64,000 bases of DNA from Kitasatospora terrestris. GTDB lineage: Bacteria; Actinomycetota; Actinomycetes; Streptomycetales; Streptomycetaceae. This document shows positions 43,613 to 51,596 of this stretch, piece after piece. Each line of letters starts with the position of its first letter. Within the stretch, counting starts at the first letter, position 1. The notes under the pieces were generated by a model. The model did not search any database, was not told where the DNA came from, and saw nothing but the letters and a program-made list of their open reading frames with translations. A program made the position numbers and the translations under genes. The DNA lies in assembly GCF_039542905.1 (NCBI RefSeq), contig NZ_BAABIS010000001.1, positions 3,162,001-3,226,000 on the forward strand. The letters run 5' to 3'.

Positions 43613-44692
43613 GTGTCACTCGACCACACCGTCAAGATGTTCCGGCTCCAGGCCGAGGCGTGCGAACGGCTCGGCTCGCCGCTGTCCGCCGCGCTGCTCC
43701 ACCGGGCCGCCGGGGACATCGCCTCCGGCGGCCCCTGCGCCGCCGCCGTCACCGGCCACGAGGACGCCCCCGGCCCGGCCGCCGTCGCACTGCGCCTGCT
43801 CGGCGCCGTCCACGCCCTCGTCCTGACCGGCCGCGCCCCCGCGCTCGCCGCCCACTACCCCAGCGCCGGCGGCGCCTTCGACCCCGCCGACCCCGAGCCC
43901 GCCCGGCAGGCCTTCCTCGCCACCGTCGCCGCCGAACTCCCGTTCGTCCGCGCGTGGATGACCCGCCCGCCGCAGACCAACGAGGTCGGCCGGGCCAACC
44001 TGCTGGCCACCGGCGTGCGCTGGGTCCTCGGCGGACGCGACCTCCCGGTGCGCCTGTTCGAACTCGGGGCGAGCGCCGGCCTCAACCTGCTCGCCGACCG
44101 CTTCCGCTACGAATCGCCCGGCTTCGCCTACGGCCCGGCCGACTCCCCCGTGGTGCTCCGCGGCGCCTGGCGCGACCGGCCGCCGGCCTGGCTGCGCGGA
44201 ACACCGCCCCCGCTGCGGTTCACCGAGCGCCGCGGCTGCGACCCGACCCCGATCGACCCGTGCTCCCCCGAGGGGGCGCTCGCCCTGCGCGCCTACGTCT
44301 GGGCCGACCAGTTGGAGCGCTTCGCCCGCCTGGACGGCGCGCTGCGGCTGGCCGCAGCGACCCCGCCCCGGGTGGACCCGGTCGGCGCGGCCGCGTTCCT
44401 GCGCACCGTCGAACCCGCCGAGGGCGCGCTCACCGTGGTCTGGCACTCGGTGATGCGCCAGTACGTTCCGGCCCCCGAATGGAGTGAGGTGGAGGCGGAG
44501 TTGGACCGCCTCGCCGCGGCTTCCACGCCGACCGCGCCGTTCGCCCGGGTCGCCCTGGAGCCGGGACGCCGCGAACAGGGCCACCGCTTCCTGCTGACCG
44601 TCCGCTCCGGCGGCGAGCCCGAGCAGGTCCTCGCCGAGGCGGTGCCGCACGGCCTCCCGGCCTGGCAGCCGGCCGACCTCACCACCCTCTGA
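43613..44692 (+). CDS. DUF2332 family protein
   Basis: 359 residues from a GTG at 43613 (GGAG upstream). FRLQAEACERLGSPLSAALLHRAAGDI, RPPQTNEVGRANLLATGVRWV and RLFELGASAGLNLLADRFRYES are the DUF2332 hallmarks. The last contains ELGASAGLN, reminiscent of a SAM-binding motif I. TVVWHSVMRQYVP and a C-terminal GHRFLLTVRSGG follow. The family has been suggested to be methyltransferase-like, but no activity is known. Confidence 0.88.
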   Translation: MSLDHTVKMFRLQAEACERLGSPLSAALLHRAAGDIASGGPCAAAVTGHEDAPGPAAVALRLLGAVHALVLTGRAPALAAHYPSAGGAFDPADPEPARQAFLATVAAELPFVRAWMTRPPQTNEVGRANLLATGVRWVLGGRDLPVRLFELGASAGLNLLADRFRYESPGFAYGPADSPVVLRGAWRDRPPAWLRGTPPPLRFTERRGCDPTPIDPCSPEGALALRAYVWADQLERFARLDGALRLAAATPPRVDPVGAAAFLRTVEPAEGALTVVWHSVMRQYVPAPEWSEVEAELDRLAAASTPTAPFARVALEPGRREQGHRFLLTVRSGGEPEQVLAEAVPHGLPAWQPADLTTL

Positions 44693-44706
44693 GCACCCCC
44701 CGGCGG

Positions 44707-44766
44707 CCAGGAAGCGCCAGAAAGGGCCAGAAAGGGTCAGGAAGGTCAGCGGCCCGGGAAGGTCAG
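44707..44766. repeat. Short direct repeats around the DinB stop codon
   Basis: CCAGAAAGGG-type units, and GAAGGTCAG at 44741-44749 and 44758-44766 with period 17. The last copy includes the DinB stop (44763-44765). Confidence 0.75.
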
Positions 44767-45293
44767 AGCCGCTCGCCGGTCACGTCGTACAGGTGGTGCA
44801 CCGGGTCGTGGACCAGGTACCGGGAGAACGACTCAACGGTGAACCGGGCACCGTCGCTGCGGTCCCCGGTGCGCTGCCACTGCCCGTCCGCCACCTGCTC
44901 GAAGGCGGTGGCCAGCGCCTCGGCGCCGTCCGCGAGCTCGACCGCGACCCGGGACGGGTCCTGCTCCCGGTAGCGCTCGGCGACGGCGGTGGCGTCCTGG
45001 TCCCAGTTGGGGAAGAGCGGGCCGTCCTGGGTGAGCATCAGGTCGAGCCGGACCGCGAAGATCCGGAACACGTCCCGGACGTGGCAGGCGTACTCGAGGT
45101 CCGACCAGGTCTGCGGCTCGGGACGACGGCGCAGCTCCTCCGGGTCGGCCGCCAGCAGCCCCACCCAGGCCGCGGCATTGGCACGGATCATGCCGGGGAC
45201 GGCCTCGCGGGCCACGGCCGGGGTGTCCAGGCCGCAGTCGGCGCAGGGGCGCTCCAGCACCCAGGTCCAGTCCTTGGTGTCAGGGATGATCAT
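44763..45293 (-). CDS. DinB family protein
   Basis: 176 residues. DWTWVLERPCADCGLDTPAV start, EYACHVRDVFRIFAVRLDLM, and SRYLVHDPVHHLYDV. The histidines in CHVRD and DPVHHL are the metal-site positions of the DinB/YfiT four-helix fold. Members are often thiol-dependent (mycothiol or bacillithiol) transferases. The CxxC near the N-terminus is unusual for this small fold. Cytosolic, monocistronic. Confidence 0.87.
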   Translation of the reverse strand: MIIPDTKDWTWVLERPCADCGLDTPAVAREAVPGMIRANAAAWVGLLAADPEELRRRPEPQTWSDLEYACHVRDVFRIFAVRLDLMLTQDGPLFPNWDQDATAVAERYREQDPSRVAVELADGAEALATAFEQVADGQWQRTGDRSDGARFTVESFSRYLVHDPVHHLYDVTGERL

Positions 45294-45408
45294 GCATTCA
45301 GGATCGCCGGGGCGGGCCGCCCGCAGCCAGTGGCCGAACCGACAGCTGACGTCAAGATACCGCCAACGCGCAACGGAACTGCGCGAGCTGCCGTGTACCG
45401 CTCAGTAG

Positions 45409-45414
45409 TACGAT
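45409..45414 (+). promoter_or_regulatory. -10 element (TACGAT) of the lytic transglycosylase gene
   Basis: TACGAT fits TAnnnT and lies 74 bases before the start. An in-frame GTG/ATG inside would extend the protein, but the signal peptide fixes the start at 45488. Confidence 0.45.
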
Positions 45415-45487
45415 GAGCGCTTTGCGGAGGCGGGGGCGTCCGGAGCGCGTCCTCAGCACCGCGACGACACACGGGGGAACCGCACAC

Positions 45488-46441
45488 ATGCCAGTCGACC
45501 GCAGAACGCGCACCGCCCTGGCCCTGGCCGCCGCCGTGGCCCTGACCGCGCCGCTGGCCGGCTGCGCCAAGAAGGCCGACCGGCACCCCGGCGCCGAAGC
45601 CGCCCCGGCCGCCGTCACGGCGACCGCCACCGACAGCGGCTCGCCCGAGCCGAGCCCGAGCGCCAGCCCCAGTGCGAGCGCCAGCCCGAGCCCGTCCGCC
45701 GGCGCCTCGGGCAGCGCGTCGCCGAGCGCCTCGGCGACCCGCCGCAGCGCCTCGCCGACCGCCACCCGGGCGGCCAGCGCGCCGCCCCCGCCCGTCGCCA
45801 AGGCCGGCCCGGTCGCGCCCCCGCCGCCGCCCGTCACCACCCCGCACGTCCCGCCGCTGCAGAGCAGCTGCAAGCCGTCCTACTCGGGCACCAACGCCCC
45901 GACCGCCACCGTGGACGCGGCCCTGGTCGCCGCGGCCGGCAAGACCCGCACCTTCACCCTCTCCAACGGCGGCAAGGACACCATGCCCCCGCTGCCCACC
46001 GCGCTGGTCAAGGCGGTCGCCTGGCAGGAGAGCGGCTGGCAGTCCGCCATCCTGGCCTGCGACGGCGGCATCGGCCTGATGCAGGTCATGCCCGGCACGG
46101 TGACCATGATGAACAACAAGTTCGGCACCACCAGCGACCCCAAGACCGTCGAGGGCAACGTCCAGCTCGGCACCCAGCTGCTCGACTGGCTGGTCGCCTA
46201 CTACGGCGACTCCTGCTTCGGCGGCAACTACGACCTCTCCCCCGACCCGGTCAGCGGCAAGACCCCGCTGCTCGACCTGGTGATCGCCGCCTACAACGCC
46301 GGTGCGGGCAACGTGCACTACAACACCGTCACCGACCTGGCGACCGGCGCGGTCAGCGGCGTCTCGCAGATCCCCAACCCGAGCTACGTCGCCAACGTCA
46401 AGGCCCTGATGACCCGGGCGCCGTGGACCGCCGCACACTGA
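45488..46441 (+). CDS. Lytic transglycosylase, SLT domain lipoprotein
   Basis: 317 residues from the ATG at 45488. Signal peptide with a lipobox (APLAGC, Cys near 26), a long Ser/Ala/Pro linker (about 40-125), then a soluble lytic transglycosylase domain. The catalytic Glu is in WQESGWQ, with GIGLMQVMPGTV and IAAYNAGAGNV completing the active site. It cleaves peptidoglycan glycan strands at the outer face of the membrane. Two cysteines (SCKPSY, ILACDGG) flank the domain start. Confidence 0.9.
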   Translation: MPVDRRTRTALALAAAVALTAPLAGCAKKADRHPGAEAAPAAVTATATDSGSPEPSPSASPSASASPSPSAGASGSASPSASATRRSASPTATRAASAPPPPVAKAGPVAPPPPPVTTPHVPPLQSSCKPSYSGTNAPTATVDAALVAAAGKTRTFTLSNGGKDTMPPLPTALVKAVAWQESGWQSAILACDGGIGLMQVMPGTVTMMNNKFGTTSDPKTVEGNVQLGTQLLDWLVAYYGDSCFGGNYDLSPDPVSGKTPLLDLVIAAYNAGAGNVHYNTVTDLATGAVSGVSQIPNPSYVANVKALMTRAPWTAAH

Positions 46442-46448
46442 CGGACCG

Positions 46449-46961
46449 TCACGCACTGCCCTTCTCGACGCCGTCGAGGACGGACCGGATCCGCAGCGCG
46501 ATCCGGTCCAACTCCTCGGCCGGCAGACTCGTGCCGTCCATCAGCCCGAACACCCGCGGGCCGCGCACCGGTTCCGGCAGGTCCACCGCCCGCGGCACCA
46601 GGTGGAAGTGCACGTGCGCGAAGCCCTCGCGCTCCGCGAACTGCGCCACGTACGTCTTCGCACACCCGGTCACCACCGCCAGCGCCCGGGACAGCCGGAC
46701 CTGCCAACTCCCCAGCAACTCCGCCTCGGCATCGGTCAGTTCGGCGATCGACGTGACGTGGCGACGCGGCACCAGCACCAGCCAGCCCGGCAGCGGCACC
46801 CCGAACGCGTGCACCACCCGCCAGTGGTCGTCCACCGCGATCGACTCCCACGCGGGAAGCGAGTCGAACTCCGCCTCCCGATCACAGCTGTAGCACCCGG
46901 GTCCGGACCCGGATCCGGCCTGCTGTCCGGCCACCCGCTCAGCGATCGATTCATCCGGCAT
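46449..46961 (-). CDS. HIT family protein
   Basis: 170 residues from the ATG at 46961. The histidine triad is HVHFHLVPR near residue 115, with the N-terminal VHAFGVPLPGWLVLVPRRHVTSI strand typical of the Hint/Fhit group. CYSCDREAEFDSLP may be a small metal site. HIT proteins hydrolyse nucleoside phosphoramidates and related adenylates. Convergent with the transglycosylase gene, leaving only 7 bases between stops. TACGCT seven bases before the ATG suggests a leaderless message. Confidence 0.88.
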   Translation of the reverse strand: MPDESIAERVAGQQAGSGSGPGCYSCDREAEFDSLPAWESIAVDDHWRVVHAFGVPLPGWLVLVPRRHVTSIAELTDAEAELLGSWQVRLSRALAVVTGCAKTYVAQFAEREGFAHVHFHLVPRAVDLPEPVRGPRVFGLMDGTSLPAEELDRIALRIRSVLDGVEKGSA

Positions 46962-46968
46962 GCGTCCG

Positions 46969-46974
46969 AGCGTA
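46969..46974 (-). promoter_or_regulatory. -10 element (TACGCT) of the leaderless HIT gene
   Basis: TACGCT, CGGACGC, ATG on the reverse strand: seven-base spacing and no RBS. Confidence 0.5.
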
Positions 46975-47012
46975 CGCGGCCGACCAGGTGGCCGCAGCCC
47001 TCCGCGGCCAGG

Positions 47013-47018
47013 TAGAAC
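47013..47018 (+). promoter_or_regulatory. -10 element (TAGAAC) of the GNAT gene
   Basis: TAGAAC, GGAGTAC, GTG: seven bases to the start and no proper RBS beyond a weak GGAG. Confidence 0.4.
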
Positions 47019-47025
47019 GGAGTAC

Positions 47026-47592
47026 GTGATCAACCGCGCAGCCCTCTCCGTCAAGCCCACGCTCACCGGCGAACGCGTCCGCCTGGTCCCGCTGGCCCTC
47101 CGGCACGCCGAGGACTTCTGGCGCTCCGTCCAGGACCCCGAGCTGCGGAGACTCACCGGAACGGTACGGGAGTTCACCCTCGCCGACACCGAGCAGTGGT
47201 GCGCGGACCGGGCCGACCAGCCGGACCGCCTCGACCTCGCCATCGAGGACCCGCACACCGGCGAGTTCCTCGGCGAACTCGCCCTCAACGAGCTCGATCC
47301 CGACAACGACTCCGCCTCCTTCCGGATCGCCCTCGCCCCCGGTCGGCCCGGCCAGGGGCTCGGCCCCGAAGCGACCCGGCTGCTGCTGCGCCACGTCTTC
47401 GAGGAGATCCGGCTGAACCGCGTGCACCTGGAGGTTTTCGAGTACAACCCGCGCGCCGTCCGCTCCTACGAGAAGGCCGGCTTCGTCCACGAAGGCCGCA
47501 GCCGGCAGGCGCTCAAGTGGGACGGCCAGTACCACGACGTGCTGCACATGGCCGTCCTGCGGGAGGAGTGGCTGGCGGGCGACGCGCGCTGA
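47026..47592 (+). CDS. GNAT family N-acetyltransferase
   Basis: 188 residues from a GTG at 47026. LTGERVRLVPLALRHAEDFW starts the fold. LDLAIEDPHTGEFLGELALNEL, FRIALAPGRPGQGLGPEATRLLLRHVFEEIRLNRVHLEVFEYNPRAVRSYEKAGFVHEGRSRQALKWDG (quoted in part) contains the Q/R-x-x-G-x-A-type CoA loop as RPGQGLGPEA. It is of the RimJ/RimL-like type that acetylates protein N-termini or small amines; the substrate is unknown. Confidence 0.9.
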   Translation: MINRAALSVKPTLTGERVRLVPLALRHAEDFWRSVQDPELRRLTGTVREFTLADTEQWCADRADQPDRLDLAIEDPHTGEFLGELALNELDPDNDSASFRIALAPGRPGQGLGPEATRLLLRHVFEEIRLNRVHLEVFEYNPRAVRSYEKAGFVHEGRSRQALKWDGQYHDVLHMAVLREEWLAGDAR

Positions 47593-47610
47593 CGGCCGAC
47601 GCGCGCCGAC
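47581..47610. repeat. 13-base near-repeat spanning the GNAT stop codon
   Basis: GACGCGCGCTGAC at 47581-47593, including the gene's stop codon, is followed by GACGCGCGCCGAC at 47598-47610 (period 17, one mismatch). The 3' end was copied downstream. Confidence 0.7.
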
Positions 47611-47648
47611 CGCCAGGCACTGGCCGCCGGGCACCGGCCACCACGCAC

Positions 47649-47678
47649 CGACGGCCACGCGCCGACGGCCACGCGCCG
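47649..47678. repeat. Tandem 14-base repeat after the GNAT gene
   Basis: CCGACGGCCACGCG is present twice in tandem, in the gap between the GNAT gene and the next hairpin. Confidence 0.7.
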
Positions 47679-47695
47679 CCGCCCGCCCGCTGCCG

Positions 47696-47717
47696 CCCGC
47701 CCGCTGCAGCGGGCGGG
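47696..47717. terminator. Perfect palindromic hairpin between GNAT and the type VII island
   Basis: CCCGCCCGCTGCAGCGGGCGGG is a perfect 22-base palindrome just before the stop of the 47718 gene and 104 bases after the GNAT stop. It probably terminates both strands. Confidence 0.7.
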
Positions 47718-47963
47718 TCAGCCGCCGAACAGGCCCGAACCGTCCCAGCCCTGGACGTGGCCGGTCGAGTCCTGCTTCTCGGTGTTCACCGTGCACACCT
47801 CCTGCGTGGGCACCAGCCCGGGCAGGACCGACCCGAGCAGCTGCGAACACACCGCCGCCTCCTGGTCGTTCTTCGGCCCGTCGGCGAACGCCGGAGCGGC
47901 CGACGAGGGAACGGCGGTCGCCGCCACGAGCAGGACGAGGACGGCGAACTTCTTGCGCAACAT
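47718..47963 (-). CDS. Small secreted protein with two cysteines, type VII island
   Basis: 81 residues from the ATG at 47963. Signal peptide MLRKKFAVLVLLVAATAVPSSAAPAFA, then a mature peptide of about 54 residues with C-x16-C-type cysteines (AVCSQLLG, EVCTVNTE) that can form one disulfide, and a Gly-rich end GWDGSGLFGG. No family recognised. It follows the mycosin gene on the same strand but is separated from it by a 27-base-spaced inverted repeat that may attenuate or terminate transcription. Confidence 0.75.
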   Translation of the reverse strand: MLRKKFAVLVLLVAATAVPSSAAPAFADGPKNDQEAAVCSQLLGSVLPGLVPTQEVCTVNTEKQDSTGHVQGWDGSGLFGG

Positions 47964-47967
47964 GACG

Positions 47968-48024
47968 GACGGCCCTTCGGGTCGGTCGGAGACGGTCGAG
48001 CCATCTCCTACCCGAAGGGCCGTC
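47968..48024 (-). promoter_or_regulatory. Long inverted repeat between the mycosin gene and the small secreted protein gene
   Basis: GACGGCCCTTCGGGT (47968-47982) and ACCCGAAGGGCCGTC (48010-48024) are perfect 15-base complements separated by 27 bases. The inner arm overlaps the ribosome site of the small gene, so a hairpin could regulate it. Confidence 0.6.
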
Positions 48025-48058
48025 ACCACGCGAGGACCATCAGCCGTCCGTGGGCGTG

Positions 48059-49450
48059 TCAGCGCTGGTACGGATTGCCACCCGGTGCCGGAGGCTGCTG
48101 CGGCGCACCGTACGGCGGCTGCTGCTGCGGGTACCCGCCCTGCGGCGGAGCACCGTACGGCTGCTGCTGCGGGTACCCGCCACCACCCGTACCGCCGCCG
48201 CCCGGCGTGCCAGGCCCTCCGGGGCCGCCGGGGCCGCCGCCGTTGTTGTTCCGCGAACGGCGCACCACCAGCAGCACCACCACCAGGACCACCAGCACGG
48301 CGACCACACCGCCGACGACCAGCAGCGTCGAGCTGCTGCCGCTGTCCTTCTGCTCGGCCGCGTCGCCACCGGTGGCGCCGGGCACCGGCTGCTTCGACGC
48401 CGGCGCGGACGCCTGCGCCGAGGCCGACGCGCCGTCCTGCCGCTGCGGCTCCGGCCGGTTCAGCAGCGGATTCTCCCGCGGCCCGTTGTCGACGGTCGGG
48501 TTCGCCTCCAGCGCGCGCTGCGGGGAGGCGATGCCGTAGCCGTAGTTGCTGTTCGGCACCGCGGACTTGTCCGGCGGCGCGACCGCTGAGCTGGTCAACC
48601 GCCCGATCACCTGACCGGCCGACAGCTCGGGGTACTTCGCCCGCACCAGCGCGGCGATGGCGGAGACGTAAGCGGTGGCACCCGAAGTGCCGTCGGCCGT
48701 CACGTACGTGGTGGGCTTACCCGCCGCGTGCGGAAGACTCACACTGGGCGCGACCAGCGTGAGCTCGGGCCCCTTGTTCCCCTTGGCCCACGGCTTCCCG
48801 GCCTCGTCCACGCCTCCCACCGCGACCACACCGGGGATCGCCGCAGGGTAGTCGACGGGTTCGTTGTGGTTGCCACCGTTCCCGGAGGCACCGATCAGCA
48901 CGACGTCGCGGCTGACCGCATAACTGATGGCGTCCCGAACTCCCTTGTCGGACTCACCACTGATGGACATGTTGATGATCTTTGCGCCGTGGTCCACCGA
49001 GTAGCGGATCGCGGCGGCGAGCTGTCCGGGCTCGCCCTTGAAGTCCGAAAGGCCACCGACCGCGATCTTGACCGGGAGGATCCTCGCCTTCGGCGCGAGA
49101 CCGATGACGCCGGCGTTGTCGCCGTGGCCGCGCCCCGCGATCAGCGAGGCCATGCCGGTTCCGTGACCGGACTCGTCGGACCGCTCGTCCCCCGCCTCGC
49201 CCGAGAGGTTGGCCCCCGGGAGGATCTGGCCTTCGAGGTCCTGGTGCTTGGCCACACCGGTGTCGATCACCGCGACGATGACACCGTCGCCCTGGGTGAT
49301 CGGCCAGACCTTGTTGGCGGCGTCGTACTTCCTGATGGGCCACTGCGCGTCCCGCGTGCTGTCCGCAGCGGCTGGGCCCGCGCCGAGGCCCCACACGAGG
49401 GCTCCGGTTGCGAGCACGGCCATACCGCGCGTGGTCCGGCTGGTCGTCAA
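48059..49450 (-). CDS. Mycosin-like type VII secretion-associated serine protease
   Basis: 463 residues. Subtilisin triad: D63 in VIVAVIDTG, H96 in SGHGTGMA, S256 in TADGTSGATAYVSA. Signal peptide to about residue 29, then after the protease domain a Pro/Ala linker, a membrane helix (SSTLLVVGGVVAVLVVLVVVLLVV) and a cytosolic Gly/Pro/Gln-rich tail with YPQQQPYGAP repeats. This is the MycP layout. In mycobacteria mycosin stabilises the ESX membrane complex and cleaves substrates. The start could be TTG 49450 or ATG 49423; both give the same signal peptide. The WXG-type genes are immediately upstream. Confidence 0.9.
   Translation of the reverse strand: MTTSRTTRGMAVLATGALVWGLGAGPAAADSTRDAQWPIRKYDAANKVWPITQGDGVIVAVIDTGVAKHQDLEGQILPGANLSGEAGDERSDESGHGTGMASLIAGRGHGDNAGVIGLAPKARILPVKIAVGGLSDFKGEPGQLAAAIRYSVDHGAKIINMSISGESDKGVRDAISYAVSRDVVLIGASGNGGNHNEPVDYPAAIPGVVAVGGVDEAGKPWAKGNKGPELTLVAPSVSLPHAAGKPTTYVTADGTSGATAYVSAIAALVRAKYPELSAGQVIGRLTSSAVAPPDKSAVPNSNYGYGIASPQRALEANPTVDNGPRENPLLNRPEPQRQDGASASAQASAPASKQPVPGATGGDAAEQKDSGSSSTLLVVGGVVAVLVVLVVVLLVVRRSRNNNGGGPGGPGGPGTPGGGGTGGGGYPQQQPYGAPPQGGYPQQQPPYGAPQQPPAPGGNPYQR
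48091..48180 (-). repeat. Gln/Tyr/Pro/Gly-coding tail repeats of the mycosin gene
   Basis: GCACCGTACGG and GCTGCTGCTGCGGGTACCCGCC recur, encoding PYGAP and QQQP units. The same tail composition is found in the RDD protein at 52.9-53.6 kb. Confidence 0.75.
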
Positions 49451-49539
49451 GCCTCGTCACCCCACTCGTTGAACGGCCGCCCCGCAAGCTGACGCTCCCG
49501 GGACGGCCGTGTCGTTCGATTCGTCCTAACGGTCCGAGG

Positions 49540-50928
49540 TCATTCCACCACGTTCGGATTGACCTGGTCGCCGGACGCCCACGTCTCCTCGTCCTCGACG
49601 AGGTAGTCGGGACGATCCTTGCCCTGCTTCTTGTCCTTCTTGCCGGCCTGGCCCTGACCCAACGCGCCGTGGCCCTGGCCGCCCGCGCCCTGACCGGCGG
49701 CCTGGCCGCCGCGGCCGCGGCCGATGCCCGACCCGCCCTCGGTGAAGGCCCGCCCGCCGGCCCGGCCGGCCGACGCCTCGCCGACGACACCGCCGCCCTT
49801 GCGGACGAGGCCGGAACGGCCGCCCGCGCCGCCCTTGGCGCCCGCGCCGGCACCGTGACCGCCCTCGCCCATGCCGCCGGCGCCGAACGTGCCGGCCCGC
49901 GCAGCGTTGGAACCCAGACCACCGCGGCCCGAGTTCGAGCCGGCGCCGCCGCGAGCGCCACTGCCGCCGACGGGGCCGTTCGCACCGCCGCCCTTGACGC
50001 CGGTCCCACCGCCGCCACTGGTGGCGGGGCCGAGACCGCCGCCACCGTGGCCCTGCCCGCCGCCGGAGCCGCCCTGGAGCCCGCCGGGGCCGGTCGGGTG
50101 GTTGCCGGTGTTCGAGCCGGGAAGCGTGCCGGTACCGCCCAGGTGTGTGCCGTCGATACCGGTCGAGGGGCCCTTGGGACGCGGCGCCGGGTTGGCGGTG
50201 CCGCCCTTGATCCCGGAGTCGGTTGGACCGCCCGCGCCGATCACCCTCGGTGCCTGCGGCGCGAGCCGGCCCGACGGACCGCTCGTCCGACCGGTCGACG
50301 AGGTACCGGTGGTGGTCCGGCTTCCCCCGACGAAGCCCATGCCGCCACCCATGATCATGGCCCCGATCGCCTCGGCGCCCGAAGGGTCGTGCGGCGTCAA
50401 CGGCGGGTCGCCGTCACGGACGTAACCCGGCACCTTCATGGAGTTCTTGGCCGCCGTGAACCGGACCGCCAGGGTCTGCATGACTGCGGCCGCCTCGGCC
50501 TTGCGCTCGTCCGAGATCGCCGTACGCGTGTCCTCGTCCTCGACACCGACCGCGCCCTTGGCGGTGTCACTGATCGCGTCACCGGCCTTGTCCCAGAAAC
50601 TGGGCTCCTCCGGCATGTCCTGCTTGGCCTGGTCGATCGCCTTGGAGGCGAGCTCCATCGCGTTGGCGGCATCGTTGGCGTAGGCAGCGGCATCGTTGAC
50701 CAGGACCGCCAGCTGCGTCATCCGCTCGTGGAACGCGCTGCTGGTCGAACCGTCCCAGGACGAAACCGCATCGGCCGAGGCGGTCTTGAGTGCGCCCTGG
50801 ATGTCCTTGAGCGTCGTGCTGGCATTGCGCCACGGATCACTCGCGGCCATGATCGAGCCGGAGTCCATGGAGTCCAGCATGGCGCGCATCTGGCCGTGGC
50901 TGTAGCTGTGGAAGTTGGTTCCGCTCAT
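49540..50928 (-). CDS. Large WXG100-type secreted protein with Gly-rich C-terminus
   Basis: 462 residues from the ATG at 50928 (RBS GGAGGAC). A helical N-terminus with W58-D-G60 in AVSSWDGSTSSAFHERMTQL (the WXG turn) and two long helices, to about residue 160, is followed by a linker. A glycine-rich low-complexity region of about 230 residues follows, and a conserved end RPDYLVEDEETWASGDQVNP, the C-terminal motif I remember in streptomycete type VII-associated proteins. Probably exported by an ESX machine, with the Gly-rich part as an extended or structural domain. It lies between the partner gene and mycosin. Confidence 0.85.
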   Translation of the reverse strand: MSGTNFHSYSHGQMRAMLDSMDSGSIMAASDPWRNASTTLKDIQGALKTASADAVSSWDGSTSSAFHERMTQLAVLVNDAAAYANDAANAMELASKAIDQAKQDMPEEPSFWDKAGDAISDTAKGAVGVEDEDTRTAISDERKAEAAAVMQTLAVRFTAAKNSMKVPGYVRDGDPPLTPHDPSGAEAIGAMIMGGGMGFVGGSRTTTGTSSTGRTSGPSGRLAPQAPRVIGAGGPTDSGIKGGTANPAPRPKGPSTGIDGTHLGGTGTLPGSNTGNHPTGPGGLQGGSGGGQGHGGGGLGPATSGGGGTGVKGGGANGPVGGSGARGGAGSNSGRGGLGSNAARAGTFGAGGMGEGGHGAGAGAKGGAGGRSGLVRKGGGVVGEASAGRAGGRAFTEGGSGIGRGRGGQAAGQGAGGQGHGALGQGQAGKKDKKQGKDRPDYLVEDEETWASGDQVNPNVVE

Positions 50929-50980
50929 CGCTCGACGTCCTCCGAACCGATTCGCCCAATGATCCTCGCGTTGGAGACGG

Positions 50981-51436
50981 TCACCACGTCTGCTCCGCCC
51001 CGGCATTGGTACCGGACGCCGACTGCCCATCGGAGGCTGCCGGGCGAGCCGGCCGCCCGGGTGCCACAGTGCGCGCCGGCGGCGGAGCCGTGGACCAGCC
51101 GTCGTCGCTCAGCTTCATCGTCCGGGAGGTCTCGTACTCCTGGTCCTCGTAGTTGGCGGCAGTTCGGTCCGCCTTCTGCTGGGCCTCGTCGATCGTGTCG
51201 TAGATGCCGTTCAGGACGCTCCGGAGCACGTCACGCATCTCTACGTACCGCTCGCGCAGTTCCTCCGCCTCCGCGAAGTTGCCGAACGCACCGGTCGACA
51301 CACCGCTCAGGCCGTGCACCTTGCTGCCGTCCGCCCGGGCCTGGAACTCGCCCAGGAGGCCTCGCACCTGTGTGGCGAACGCCCGCAGGCTGTCGACTTC
51401 GACCCGGTAGCCGGACCCGCCGGTCCCCGTGCTCAT
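50981..51436 (-). CDS. WXG100-type partner protein
   Basis: 151 residues from the ATG at 51436 (RBS GGGGGAGG). Helical hairpin with YRVEVDSLRAFATQVRGLLGEF and FAEAEELRERYVEMRDVLRSVLNGIYDTIDEAQQKADRTAANYEDQEYETS, the two-helix ESX fold. The central turn reads SGVSTGAFGN, not WXG, as in many ESX heterodimer partners. A Pro/Ala-rich tail follows. It is the first gene of the island, 52 bases before the WXG gene, so the two probably form a secreted heterodimer. Confidence 0.85.
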   Translation of the reverse strand: MSTGTGGSGYRVEVDSLRAFATQVRGLLGEFQARADGSKVHGLSGVSTGAFGNFAEAEELRERYVEMRDVLRSVLNGIYDTIDEAQQKADRTAANYEDQEYETSRTMKLSDDGWSTAPPPARTVAPGRPARPAASDGQSASGTNAGAEQTW

Positions 51437-51596
51437 GTTCTGGTACCTCCCCCGTACTGCTTAGCCGCCATGCGCCGCCGTAGCTCGGCTTCAACCCATA
51501 TGTCTAACACATGCCACCCACCGTCAAGTCGGCACCTCACAGGCGGACTCCCGATCGGCGGCCTGGCCTGCGGCAGCCCCGGTTGCAACGATCGGG

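Noticed and set aside
44707..44766. CRISPR-like spaced repeats
   Set aside because: Units are only about 9-10 bases with irregular spacing; no CRISPR array is present anywhere in the window.
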